Source: a virus. From it: a DNA stretch of 64,000 nt. Below are positions 17,506 to 25,030 of this stretch, piece by piece (the stretch's first letter is position 1; the number at the start of each line of letters is the position of its first letter). The stretch is taken from positions 1-64,000 of IMG/VR virus record IMGVR_UViG_3300028364_000023, one strand, 5' to 3'. A program made the position numbers and the translations under genes. A model generated the notes under the pieces. That model ran no database searches, was not told the origin of the DNA, and saw only the letters and a list, made by a program, of their open reading frames with translations.

Positions 17506-18047
17506 TGGTGTTCTGGTAGTTTACCGTTAGCAACGCTAGCAATAGCGTCTTCCATTAGCATTGCTATTTGTCCAGTGGCGTCGTAACCTACATCTCGTGC
17601 TCGGTGCCCTTCCAGACCTGACGGACTTCCATGCAAGTGGCCATGAAAGTGAATTGATCCTCGATGCGCTTGATCCCATTCAAAATGGATAGGATAGTGA
17701 AACATCACAATCTTTCGATCAGCGTAACGAATGTCTAGGTACTTGTGAATTTCTTCAAAGCAGGCACGAAAGCTGTTGTCCTTGAGCTGCTTCTGATCGT
17801 GATTTCCTTCTACGAGAATCTTACGGCCGTTCATGCGCTTTAAGAATGTAACTGCCTTAGGTGCTGGCATAAACGCAACATCACCTAAGATGTACACAAG
17901 GTCGTCTGTGTTGATCATAGTGTTCCACTCACGCACCATTTCTTCGTTCATGTTATCTACGTCAGTGTAGTGACCGCGTGTCTTAGGACAAAACTTTTGA
18001 ATATTTCGGTGCCCCAGGTGCAAATCAGACGATATGAATGTACGCAT
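17502..18047 (-). CDS. Calcineurin-like metallophosphoesterase
   Basis: Binuclear metal phosphoesterase. All motifs present: [25 protein letters not shown] and FHGHLHG. About 181 residues from the ATG at 18047; the longer frame to 18080 would begin at the transcription start. Substrate unknown: nucleic acid end, cyclic nucleotide or protein phosphate are all possible. Own promoter at 18087-18115. Confidence 0.87.
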   Translation of the reverse strand: MRTFISSDLHLGHRNIQKFCPKTRGHYTDVDNMNEEMVREWNTMINTDDLVYILGDVAFMPAPKAVTFLKRMNGRKILVEGNHDQKQLKDNSFRACFEEIHKYLDIRYADRKIVMFHYPIHFEWDQAHRGSIHFHGHLHGSPSGLEGHRARDVGYDATGQIAMLMEDAIASVANGKLPEHH

Positions 18048-18086
18048 TGCTGTATTCTCTGTTGTTTTGTTAGTTTTCATAATACT

Positions 18087-18115
18087 ATTGTATGCTCAGA
18101 ATATTGTACTGTCAA
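18087..18115 (-). promoter_or_regulatory. Sigma70-type promoter
   Basis: TTGACA, 17 bp, TACAAT on the minus strand, reading into the phosphoesterase. Confidence 0.75.
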
Positions 18116-18534
18116 CTGTTTTCCGGAGGTAAATGTATCACAGTTACACCGTTTTCTACTAGATAGTCAACTCCTAGTGTGTTGCGGTAAACATTTTTAT
18201 AGTACACCCGCGTGATGCCAGCGTCACAAATATCTATTGCGCAAAGTTCACACGGCGCATGAGTAACAAACAGCCAAGTTCCCACGCTGCTTTCGTGACT
18301 GCGCATAATCTTTTTAAGAGCGTTTAGCTCAGCGTGTATTACTTGCGGTTTAGTAGTGCCTGTGCCGTCTTCTAAGCTACCTTCCATATGTATAGGCAGT
18401 CCGTTGTAGCCTTCGCCTATTGTACCGCCATTGGACTTGGTTATTACACAACCTACCTTGAGGCGTTCACCTACACTACATTTAGCAAACGCCTCAGCGC
18501 ACTCCATGTACGCTCTTAAATGTTTTTCCTTCAT
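18112..18534 (-). CDS. cd: Deoxycytidylate (dCMP) deaminase
   Basis: Converts dCMP to dUMP for thymidylate supply. Zinc motif HAELNAL with the catalytic Glu and APCELCA with the two zinc Cys. 140 residues, a compact dCMP-deaminase/ComE-type domain. T4 carries the equivalent cd gene. No allosteric insert is obvious. Confidence 0.85.
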   Translation of the reverse strand: MKEKHLRAYMECAEAFAKCSVGERLKVGCVITKSNGGTIGEGYNGLPIHMEGSLEDGTGTTKPQVIHAELNALKKIMRSHESSVGTWLFVTHAPCELCAIDICDAGITRVYYKNVYRNTLGVDYLVENGVTVIHLPPENS

Positions 18535-18544
18535 TGTGCTCCTG

Positions 18545-19015
18545 TTAAAATGTAGTAAACGCTTGTATCTTAGTAAAACCTTCGTCCAGGGTAGGCTTTT
18601 TCAAGTGTTGAATCATACTTTTCATCACACGGACTGGAATCTCTTTGCCCGGGCGATTTGCCAATCTCTCTGCTAAGATATCAGCCGGTGGTGTCTCAAA
18701 GTATAATGCTGTCTTGTTATATTCTGGTAGCATAGCAAGCTTCTTGGCTCGTGACTTAGCTGTTGTGTTGGTCTGGTCCCAAATAATGTCCAGCCTTTTT
18801 TCTCGAGCTCGACGGACTGCTCGCATCATCAAGCGGTCTGCACGTTTAATGGTTAGGCTAAACACCTCATTATAGGTCTTGCCCATTTTCTTAGCAAACT
18901 TCTCAACATAATAATCGGTTGAGATATGTACAAAGTTATGGTCTTGCGCGTCTACAAAGGTGCTCTTGCCTGAGCCAGGCACTCCGATCAGCATATATAA
19001 GTTTGGCTTTAACAT
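18545..19015 (-). CDS. Polynucleotide kinase domain (T4 Pnk N-terminal type)
   Basis: P-loop kinase that phosphorylates 5'-OH ends of RNA or DNA. GVPGSGKST at residues about 11-19, D in STDYY, then RRAREKR and WDQTN. 156 residues, so only the kinase domain; the 3'-phosphatase domain of T4 Pnk is absent. Probably works with the RNA ligase genes in tRNA repair; the phosphoesterase at 17.5 kb might supply the missing end-healing step (inference). Confidence 0.82.
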   Translation of the reverse strand: MLKPNLYMLIGVPGSGKSTFVDAQDHNFVHISTDYYVEKFAKKMGKTYNEVFSLTIKRADRLMMRAVRRAREKRLDIIWDQTNTTAKSRAKKLAMLPEYNKTALYFETPPADILAERLANRPGKEIPVRVMKSMIQHLKKPTLDEGFTKIQAFTTF

Positions 19016-19025
19016 TTCGTCCTTC

Positions 19026-19460
19026 CTATTTGTGTAGTGGCAGGTTTTCTATCCGCTTTAGATCTTCTTGAATTCCTTCAGAAACAAAACACCAGCCGCA
19101 GGTAGTCTCTCTTGTGACTTGCAGCTCTCCATAGAAGTTTTTCCACGGATACGTTGGGTCTATAGTGCTGCCGGAAACGTTATTATACGTTGCTATGTCA
19201 TTAATCACAGCCAAATCAGCTGACAATACAATGGTCCTTCCAAAGGTACCATCTCCGCACCACTCTTCATAATCTGCTATTGTGTTTTTAAACGCAACAC
19301 TACGGTCACAATCGGCGCCGTCATAATCGACTATGTTTTCTTTAGCCCACTCTATGTGAGCGTTGAACTCTGCCTGACTGTGTGCGGCGGCTGCCATTCC
19401 CTTGCCAGGGTTGCAATCGGGCAAGTCTGAACGCATGATAATGTACAGTGTAGGTTCCAT
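19026..19460 (-). CDS. Peptidyl-tRNA hydrolase 2-like protein
   Basis: 145 residues. LYIIMRSDLPDCNPGKGMAAAAHSQAEF resembles the Pth2 signature in which a lysine-rich KG(K/M) turn is followed by AAQ.SHA. The rest is Trp/Asp-rich and longer than Pth2. A peptidyl-tRNA or related hydrolase is possible. Start at ATG 19460 with AAGGA; a TTG two codons earlier is less likely. Confidence 0.55.
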   Translation of the reverse strand: MEPTLYIIMRSDLPDCNPGKGMAAAAHSQAEFNAHIEWAKENIVDYDGADCDRSVAFKNTIADYEEWCGDGTFGRTIVLSADLAVINDIATYNNVSGSTIDPTYPWKNFYGELQVTRETTCGWCFVSEGIQEDLKRIENLPLHK

Positions 19461-19491
19461 TCTCAATTCCTTTTTCTATTTAATTTAACAT

Positions 19492-19520
19492 ATTATAAAC
19501 GAAAAATGCTCCATTGTCAA
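19492..19520 (-). promoter_or_regulatory. Consensus sigma70 promoter nested in a terminator
   Basis: TTGACA, exactly 17 bp, TATAAT. The -35 lies in the loop and inner arm of the 14-bp terminator hairpin at 19503-19538. Confidence 0.85.
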
Positions 19521-19538
19521 CTAACAATGGAGCATTTT
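19503..19538. terminator. Rho-independent terminator, bidirectional
   Basis: Perfect 14-bp stem (aaaatgctccattg with its complement), 8-base loop, T-run on both strands. Ends transcription coming from the right and from the left. Confidence 0.85.
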
Positions 19539-19608
19539 AGTAATTTAGGCAGGAATAAACAAGTAAGTAATGGATGAAACAAAGTACATTAGCACACTAG
19601 CGCAATGC

Positions 19609-19728
19609 TTAGTTAGCTAAAGCAACATACAACGGACAATCTACAACGAACGACTTTTTCCTAGCAGCAACATACAACGTCATATTAGCTAGGAGCACGT
19701 CATTGGAGTCGGCTGTTGAGGCCTCCAT
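19609..19728 (-). CDS. Possible 39-residue peptide in a gene-poor gap
   Basis: In the 435-base gap between the two neighbouring genes one minus-strand frame reads MEASTADSNDVLLANMTLYV and ends CPLYVALAN. A 13-residue frame just upstream, with AGGGG before its ATG, stops where this one starts. A 14-bp direct repeat (19621-19634, 19666-19679) lies inside it. It may instead be untranslated leader. Confidence 0.3.
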   Translation of the reverse strand: MEASTADSNDVLLANMTLYVAARKKSFVVDCPLYVALAN

Positions 19729-19895
19729 TTAGTTTAGGATCTCTCCTAAAGATCCATTCTCGTCTCTCATTTACCCCTGGGTAGTTTACTTACACATTAC
19801 GCAAGCATAACTACCAAAACTGAAATTGTGCCACCTGCGTTTATCGTGATAATCACTTGCCGGCTATCTAAGTCCGGTGGCCCGACGTCGATTCT

Positions 19896-20468
19896 TTACA
19901 GCAAATCTGCTGCGTGTAATACATCTACTTGTTCTTTCGTTAGCTCAACTTCGTTTTTAATGTTGGCTTCTAGTAGCATATCCTGCAGACGAACCTTTTC
20001 TTTCTTTGCAGTTGACAGTGCATGTTTCATCTGATCCAACGCATCTTTATCAAAGATGTTAGTTGAAATACTGTCGCTTCGGTCATATAGTGAACGACCT
20101 GTGTCTGACGGTTGCTCCTTGAGCTTGCCAACTTTTCCGTTGATAACCTCATTAGCTAGTCTCGGACTAAGTTGTTCAGACATTGCATAAAAATTAATAT
20201 CTTTTTCTGCTCGGGCAACGTCTGCTAAGATCTCGTTTACTCCAGCAGCAACGTTTGCCAGTGCTACACTCTTTCGTAGGAGATATAGCGTGTCTAACAG
20301 TTCCTTGCGCAGGTACTCTTCTCTGATGAATTTTTCGATGGCTGCTTCAATAACCGAGCTCGGATGTTCGAATTCGTTCAGCGCAACTTCTTTCGTAAAC
20401 GCTAGCTTGTTTGCAGCTTCGTTTAACGCTGCTTGCAGTGCGTGTGCTTTTCGTAGTGTAATTTTCAT
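19896..20468 (-). CDS. Unknown helical protein
   Basis: 190 residues, almost entirely helical, alternating charged and leucine/alanine-rich (KITLRKAHALQAALNEAANK at the start). Coiled-coil or bundle fold expected. Single-gene unit from promoter 20516-20544 to the terminator at 19.5 kb. Function unknown. Confidence 0.6.
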   Translation of the reverse strand: MKITLRKAHALQAALNEAANKLAFTKEVALNEFEHPSSVIEAAIEKFIREEYLRKELLDTLYLLRKSVALANVAAGVNEILADVARAEKDINFYAMSEQLSPRLANEVINGKVGKLKEQPSDTGRSLYDRSDSISTNIFDKDALDQMKHALSTAKKEKVRLQDMLLEANIKNEVELTKEQVDVLHAADLL

Positions 20469-20515
20469 ATTAGCCTCTTAGCCTGTTTAATGTGTCTTTT
20501 ATTTAATATACAGCT

Positions 20516-20544
20516 AGTATAGCGCAAACTTTACTAGCTGTCAA
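20516..20544 (-). promoter_or_regulatory. Sigma70-type promoter
   Basis: TTGACA, 17 bp, TATACT on the minus strand, reading into 20468. Confidence 0.85.
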
Positions 20545-20573
20545 CTTCTTTTTAACTTTCTTTTAATTAAGGT

Positions 20574-20843
20574 CTACGTCTGTTGACTGTCTGCTTCATT
20601 GTGCAGACGTTGAGCAACACCCTCTATACAGTCTACTTTGACGAACGTTCGGTTGTGCCACAGCGCAATTTCAGAGGCATCAGTTAACGCTTCGATAGCC
20701 TCGGCCTGCTTTCGCTTTATTTCTGCAACGGCCCCAGCCTTTGCTTGATCCGCTATAGCCTTACCAACTGCATAGAAGCAACTATCATGCCGGGTGTTGT
20801 AATCAGCTCTCCGTAATACGTCTCTATAGAAATTGCTGTTCTT
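20574..20843 (-). pseudogene. Coding-like frame without a start codon
   Basis: A 90-codon frame open from 20843 to a TAG at 20574 looks clearly coding (FYAVGKAIADQAKAG, then a charged helix, then LWHNRTFVKVDCIEGVAQR) but contains no ATG, GTG or TTG. It overlaps the 66-residue gene 20753-20953 in the -1 frame. Either a lost start, a frameshift fusion with that gene, or a sequence error. Confidence 0.5.
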
Positions 20844-20953
20844 TCAACCAGTTCGTTTCCGTTGGGCCCTACTATTTTTACGTAAGACTTGCCGACCACG
20901 TACTTGTACAGGATGCCGTCCACATGCACGTTTCGATACTTGCTTTTGCTCAT
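20753..20953 (-). CDS. Unknown 66-residue protein
   Basis: Starts MSKSKYRNVHVDG; basic N-terminus, beta-rich middle. AGGAATAAAA before the ATG. The C-terminus ends abruptly (MQLVRL) in the overlap with the startless frame, so it may be the N-terminal part of a frameshifted gene. Function unknown. Confidence 0.55.
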   Translation of the reverse strand: MSKSKYRNVHVDGILYKYVVGKSYVKIVGPNGNELVERTAISIETYYGELITTPGMIVASMQLVRL

Positions 20954-20955
20954 TT

Positions 20956-22011
20956 TTATTCCTCTTTCAGCAAAAACCTGTTACTGATGACTTTAAAGCT
21001 CTTGTCGCCGTCCTTTAGGTTCTTGAATACAATGCCTTCTGCAAACTTGTGATTAATGCTGGGCCGTTCTGCCATAGCAAGGAACCAATCAACGTTAACT
21101 TGATCTTCAGTAATCAAAAGACCTTCAATTAGCACAGGTACGTGCTCTACAGTGTTGGTGTAATCTGCGACTAGATCAAGCACTGCTCTACGCTCGCCTG
21201 CGTTTAAGTATCTGTCCTCACTAATATTGTAGACGTCAAACACAAAGAATCTAGGCTTGGTAAACTTCTCTCTGTTGTTCTGAATACCAGGGCCCATGAT
21301 CTCTCCCTGGAGAGCAAAGTCAAACCCGACCTTGTCAGCAACAGCAGGCAATGCCTCACTGTAGTTCATTCCCCGCGCAAACGTTACAAGAGTGTTGCCG
21401 TTATTGGCCTCATTGTCCTTGAGGTGAAGATTGCGACTACATACCCCCGCAGTGCCTTCGCGAGTGAACAGTGTCATGCTGCTACCATCCAACTTCATAG
21501 TAACTTCCCACTCTCCCACAAACCAGTCTGGCATACTGATGAGATTCTGAACACGTTCCTGATCAGTTTTGCTCATAAACGCAGGGAACATGCCGTGTAC
21601 TTCACCTGCTAAACAAGCTGGAATCGGTGGATCGTATTTTACAATGCCCAGGTTCTCGCTTAGATCTAATCCTTCGAAATCTGCGCCGCTGCCGTCAATA
21701 AAGTCACTTACTGGAAGCAACAGTCCTTGACTAACTTGTCCTCGCAATTTTACAGTGCGCAGTCGGTTGCCTACAATACCTTCGTATGTTTTAGCTCCGC
21801 CACCTTTGCTAAGAAACGGTGCCAACTGCTCTGGAATCCAAGAATCTATTGAACAATATACAGCAAGATCACCTAGGTTGTATTTTGCTATTTGATCAAC
21901 TACCCACCATCCGCCGACTCGATAAGCACAGATATTGTCTGCGTTAGGTATACTTTTAATTTCTTCAATTTTAGCTATCCATGCCATTACTCGATTTCGA
22001 TCTATATACAT
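20956..22011 (-). CDS. RNA ligase, Rnl5/DraRnl-like
   Basis: 351 residues. The N-terminal part (KIEEIKSIPNADNICAYRV ... GDLAVYCSIDS) is the OB-type domain of Deinococcus-like RNA ligases, followed by a nucleotidyltransferase core with motif I MKLDGSS, a QGEIMGPG motif, EGIVFKN and FKVISNRF. This class seals 3'-OH/5'-PO4 nicks in RNA when the 3' side is RNA. The ATG at 22011 has a perfect AGGTGA seven bases upstream; Met9 fits family starts less well supported by an RBS. Second RNA ligase in the window. Confidence 0.85.
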   Translation of the reverse strand: MYIDRNRVMAWIAKIEEIKSIPNADNICAYRVGGWWVVDQIAKYNLGDLAVYCSIDSWIPEQLAPFLSKGGGAKTYEGIVGNRLRTVKLRGQVSQGLLLPVSDFIDGSGADFEGLDLSENLGIVKYDPPIPACLAGEVHGMFPAFMSKTDQERVQNLISMPDWFVGEWEVTMKLDGSSMTLFTREGTAGVCSRNLHLKDNEANNGNTLVTFARGMNYSEALPAVADKVGFDFALQGEIMGPGIQNNREKFTKPRFFVFDVYNISEDRYLNAGERRAVLDLVADYTNTVEHVPVLIEGLLITEDQVNVDWFLAMAERPSINHKFAEGIVFKNLKDGDKSFKVISNRFLLKEE

Positions 22012-22076
22012 TCGTGTCTCACCTTATGCGTTAGTGCTATATAGCATGCGTTCAAAGCAGTCTGTTGACAACTAGT

Positions 22077-22412
22077 TTATACTAGCTGTTCAAAGTCCGG
22101 AAATGTAAGCACTGATTTGACAACCTCAGTTTCTCCGTTGCGTATTCGTGCCTTCCAGATGTCTCCGTTTTCTTCGCCGAAGCCTTCTACGTCAATCGTA
22201 ACATGAGGAAAATGTACTGACAATTCTTTTAGATCTGTCTGCCATTCGTACCACTTGATGTCATCAGTTTCAAAACTTGCTCGGTTACTAGTAGTGGTTC
22301 CGGCAGCCGCACAATAGTTGGCGGCTCGATTTAACTTGAACAGAAAAAACTCTGCTTCGATTTCTTCTTGGAAGCCTGTTGCTTCAACTTCGTAGCGTGT
22401 TGAATATCCCAT
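22077..22412 (-). CDS. Conserved phage protein of unknown function
   Basis: 111 residues beginning MGYSTRYEVEATG, a start I recognise from many phage hypotheticals. Acidic, alpha/beta. It is the only gene after the structured leader at 22448-22570, so it may be regulated by it. Confidence 0.65.
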   Translation of the reverse strand: MGYSTRYEVEATGFQEEIEAEFFLFKLNRAANYCAAAGTTTSNRASFETDDIKWYEWQTDLKELSVHFPHVTIDVEGFGEENGDIWKARIRNGETEVVKSVLTFPDFEQLV

Positions 22413-22447
22413 AACAATTTCTCTTTTTTGGTTGATTAACTTAGGGT

Positions 22448-22570
22448 AGGGCCCTTTAGTGCAACTGCGAAGCCTGAGAAAGCATTTAACGGTTTTACCA
22501 GCAGCTTCAAAGGAGTTAGACTCCTAAGGCAAGGTTAACTAGAGAATCTCGGTTGTAATCTAGAGGCCCT
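22448..22570 (-). ncRNA. Structured 5' leader RNA candidate
   Basis: About 123 bases between a promoter (22593-22621) and the gene at 22412. The ends pair (AGGGCCT with GGGCCCT, 7 bp), with inner hairpins CTAGA/TCTAG and GGAG/CTCC. The closed multi-branch shape suggests a riboswitch, tRNA-like or attenuator element. No known class recognised. Confidence 0.45.
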
Positions 22571-22592
22571 ATTATTTCTTAACTAAAAATAT

Positions 22593-22621
22593 AGTATACG
22601 TGGTAAAACAGTATGTGTCAA
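22593..22621 (-). promoter_or_regulatory. Sigma70-type promoter
   Basis: TTGACA, 17 bp, TATACT on the minus strand, starting the leader RNA above. Confidence 0.82.
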
Positions 22622-22644
22622 CCTGTTTTTAATCTCTTTGTAAG

Positions 22645-22720
22645 TGGAGACGCGGACCGGATTCGAACCGGCGTTCACGGATTGCTGCAATCCGGTGCAT
22701 AGCCTCTCTGCCACCGCGTC
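22645..22720 (-). tRNA. tRNA-Cys-like with enlarged anticodon loop
   Basis: Acceptor GACGCGG/CCGCGTC, D-arm, T-arm with TTCGAAT and encoded CCA. Discriminator U73 fits tRNA-Cys. The anticodon loop reads TTGCAGCAA between CGGA and TCCG, two bases more than normal, so GCA is offset; an alternative 7-base loop would show CAG without U33. May be inactive; an intact tRNA-Cys lies at 26.3 kb. Confidence 0.7.
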
Positions 22721-23080
22721 TATAACAAGGTGCTGGTTAGGTATCGTCCGGCGTACAAGGAAGGACGGCGACCTTGTACCCTTTACACATCTACGAGCCG
22801 TCATGTTTTAAACTAATGTGCTAACTACTAAAAATGCAGCTGGGTCGCAAACCACTTAGCGGATTTCCACCGTAAACTACCGTATACTGGGTCGGCATAA
22901 TTGCATCCGATCCCTGAATACCCATTGTCAAGACATTTGTGTTTCGGGTACCACGGCCATACTTTGCCTACTTGACTCTCGGCTGACCAGTTGTTAGCTA
23001 TGCTACTCTACTTGTCTACTCTGCATTGTGTATAACACTGTTGCCAATGCTATACACAATGAATTGTGTATCTGGGTATT
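22721..23080. other. Gap with inverted repeats, no gene seen
   Basis: No convincing ORF. Two perfect inverted repeats stand out: 8 bp at 22753-22779 and 11 bp with a 16-base loop at 23024-23061. Probably precursor spacer or structured RNA between tRNAs. Confidence 0.5.
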
Positions 23081-23166
23081 TGGAACCCCTGGGAGGAATC
23101 GAACCTCAAAACCATCCACCTAACTTTAAGACACAGCTTAGGAGGCTGCGGTCAGGAACCAGAGGT
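23081..23166 (-). tRNA. Atypical tRNA, anticodon CCU (Arg)
   Basis: Acceptor ACCTCTG/CAGGGGT pairs fully, CCA is encoded, T-arm has TTCGATT. The anticodon arm GCAGC-CTCCTAA-GCTGT shows CCU. Only ten bases lie between acceptor and anticodon stem, so the D-arm is tiny or missing, and the variable region is about 23 bases. Either a diverged functional tRNA or a decaying one. Confidence 0.5.
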
Positions 23167-23243
23167 ACTTTATGCTTTCTGATCGTTCCTCATTTCTGCG
23201 TGTATTTCTCTATGACAATTTGCACATACTATGTCACATTTAT

Positions 23244-23474
23244 TTAATAAAGATTCTCGCTCTCTTTGACTCCCCATATAGTTGGCATGTGTACACATGT
23301 GTTTTCTAGCTGGTTTTTGAAAGCCTTAGCAGCAGTTAATTGATTGCCAATGAATGGCTGATACCCGCCGTCCTTTCCAAACTCGCCGTTGGTATGGCCG
23401 TCAAGCCAAATACCCATATACCGTCTTTGTAATTTGTACTCATTTGCGTTACGTTGTAGTATTCTTATCTTCAT
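23244..23474 (-). CDS. Unknown 76-residue protein
   Basis: Basic, starts MKIRILQRNANEYK; overlaps the upstream gene by four bases. No motif. Confidence 0.55.
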   Translation of the reverse strand: MKIRILQRNANEYKLQRRYMGIWLDGHTNGEFGKDGGYQPFIGNQLTAAKAFKNQLENTCVHMPTIWGVKESENLY

Positions 23475-23662
23475 GACGTTGCTACCTTTGCTTGTTCAAT
23501 AAATGCGATAAATTCTCGCGCCATTTTGTCAGTTAACACAACGTCTACGTACTGATCGTGGTAAGAAGAGTACAGCGCAATGGCTATGTCCTCAGGGCCT
23601 CTAATGTCTACTTCAAGCGTAGTTAGTGGTTCATTGAGTATTTCCCAGGTTCGAGATATCAT
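23471..23662 (-). CDS. Unknown 63-residue protein
   Basis: Acidic alpha/beta protein (TTLEVDIRGPEDIAIALY); overlaps both neighbours by four bases, so it is part of a coupled three-gene operon from promoter 23925-23953. Confidence 0.55.
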   Translation of the reverse strand: MISRTWEILNEPLTTLEVDIRGPEDIAIALYSSYHDQYVDVVLTDKMAREFIAFIEQAKVATS

Positions 23663-23892
23663 TTCCTGCTCCTAATTCGTTCAGCAAATCCTAGCACAGT
23701 TGAAATGCTAAATTCACTGTGACATCCAGCGCATTGTATGTTGGTAGCCACCCCAGCGCTAGGTCCTACCTTCCAAGTATCGCAAGCGCAGTCCGGACAG
23801 CCGTAACTTTGTAAGTAAGCACACAATCTTTCCTCGTCGTCAGTAGCGAGACTAGGCCACAACCATTCTTTGAAACGTTTAAAAGGGTTCAT
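23659..23892 (-). CDS. 77-residue zinc-ribbon protein
   Basis: CPDCACD near residue 32 and CAGCH near residue 54 form a zinc ribbon. N-terminus WLWPSLATDDEERL. First gene after its promoter. Function unknown. Confidence 0.6.
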   Translation of the reverse strand: MNPFKRFKEWLWPSLATDDEERLCAYLQSYGCPDCACDTWKVGPSAGVATNIQCAGCHSEFSISTVLGFAERIRSRK

Positions 23893-23924
23893 CTCTCTTG
23901 TCTCTTTTTAATTAATATGTACGC

Positions 23925-23953
23925 ACTATACTGTAGTGTAGGAGGTATGTCAA
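23925..23953 (-). promoter_or_regulatory. Sigma70-type promoter
   Basis: TTGACA, 17 bp, TATAGT on the minus strand. Confidence 0.78.
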
Positions 23954-23956
23954 CGG

Positions 23957-24166
23957 CTATTTTGGTCCAGAAGGTTTGTAGCGCCAATGGGTAATGTTGT
24001 TGTAGCCTATACTCTGTGGTTCCGGCATCATCCAATGATCGCCACACCAGTAAGCCAATCCGCTATTTTCAGCAGCAGAACACCATACAATTACCATAGT
24101 CCTAGGTGGCGGCATTTTTAACACACGGATCCATCCGTCACTTTGCTTCTTACTCTTCCGCTTCAA
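23957..24166 (-). CDS. DUF551-like protein
   Basis: The end of this frame, GWIRVLKMPPPRTMVIVWC ... ITHWRY, matches the short DUF551 pattern (W-I-x-V ... MPP ... ITHW). Start is uncertain: I use a TTG at 24166, overlapping the upstream gene by 17 bases; the frame stays open to an ATG at 24295, which would overlap by 146 bases. Confidence 0.55.
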   Translation of the reverse strand: MKRKSKKQSDGWIRVLKMPPPRTMVIVWCSAAENSGLAYWCGDHWMMPEPQSIGYNNITHWRYKPSGPK

Positions 24167-24368
24167 GATATGCCATTTCCCAGTCTGGGTGGAATCTTCC
24201 AACATCCTCGTGTTCGGCGCCGTCGAACGTAATCTTGATATAGGAGCCGCTGCCGCCTGTAATAGTGCCTGTGAACTTACTTCGGTAGCAAACACGTTGA
24301 CCTACGTAAGCCGGTAGTTGATAATACTGACGAATGTACTCTAAACTGTGATCAGTAGTGTTCGTCAT
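24150..24368 (-). CDS. Unknown 72-residue protein
   Basis: Beta-rich with GQRVCYRSKFTGTITGG; looks like a small SH3-like barrel. Overlaps the upstream gene by four bases. Function unknown. Confidence 0.55.
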   Translation of the reverse strand: MTNTTDHSLEYIRQYYQLPAYVGQRVCYRSKFTGTITGGSGSYIKITFDGAEHEDVGRFHPDWEMAYLEAEE

Positions 24369-24607
24369 TGATGATCGCCATGCAGTAGTTTAAGTTTTAG
24401 GCGCAGTCTGTAATCAAGCTTAGCCCATACGCTTTTGGCAGCGTGATTGTGAAATGTCCAGCACAAGATATGAAAGTAGCAGACAGTATGTTCACAATGC
24501 TCAGTCCAGTAGGTATTAAGCATTTCGCAAGCTTTTAAAATATCTGAAGATGTCATTGTATTAATGAACTCTGCAATCGTATTGCTGTCTTGATCAAAAT
24601 CTTTCAT
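24365..24607 (-). CDS. Unknown 80-residue protein
   Basis: His/Cys-rich middle (HCEHTVCYFHILCWTFHNH) that could bind metal, though not in a classic spacing. Basic C-terminus. Function unknown. Confidence 0.55.
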   Translation of the reverse strand: MKDFDQDSNTIAEFINTMTSSDILKACEMLNTYWTEHCEHTVCYFHILCWTFHNHAAKSVWAKLDYRLRLKLKLLHGDHQ

Positions 24608-24637
24608 ACTAGTCCTTGTGCTGGTTGAATTTTTAAG

Positions 24638-24955
24638 TTAACCTTTCTTCTTTCTCAGCAGTGGGTTATAACCACTAGCCGGAGTTGCTTCAGCTGCCAT
24701 GCTGCTTTTGTAACCTTGGTATATACTACGGAGTCGGTCACGGTCAATACCGTAGACTTTCTCAATAACTGCTTGCACAGCTTTCAACTCTTTGTCTCGA
24801 GTTTCGGAGTTTGAATGTTTAAGTTTGTTTACAACAATTTCATAAAGGGTATACAGTTGGCTACTGCTAAGTCCTTTTATCAAGTCCTGCGCTTCTTGTT
24901 TATAGTTGCGAGTGTCTTCGTGACGTGAACTTCTATGATCGTAGTTGTATTTCAT
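24638..24955 (-). CDS. Unknown helical protein
   Basis: 105 residues, hydrophilic and helical; C-terminus basic. First gene after promoter 24989-25017. No motif recognised. Confidence 0.55.
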   Translation of the reverse strand: MKYNYDHRSSRHEDTRNYKQEAQDLIKGLSSSQLYTLYEIVVNKLKHSNSETRDKELKAVQAVIEKVYGIDRDRLRSIYQGYKSSMAAEATPASGYNPLLRKKKG

Positions 24956-24988
24956 AACCTTTACCTTTGTGTGTTTTGCATTTTATTA

Positions 24989-25017
24989 ATAATAACACTG
25001 TGTATAGAAAAAGTCAA
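24989..25017 (-). promoter_or_regulatory. Sigma70-type promoter, weaker
   Basis: TTGACT, 17 bp, TATTAT on the minus strand. Confidence 0.6.
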
Positions 25018-25030
25018 ATATTACTGCTAA

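Noticed and set aside
19828-20034. Plus-strand ORFs opposite long minus-strand genes, here and across the topoisomerase, ligase and repeat genes
   Set aside because: They have no Shine-Dalgarno, unlikely composition (Ser/Cys/Leu-rich mirror translations) and lie opposite genes with clear motifs.
22021-22076. Sigma70 promoter upstream of 22011
   Set aside because: The TTGTCA and TATATA-like pieces are not at a usable spacing.
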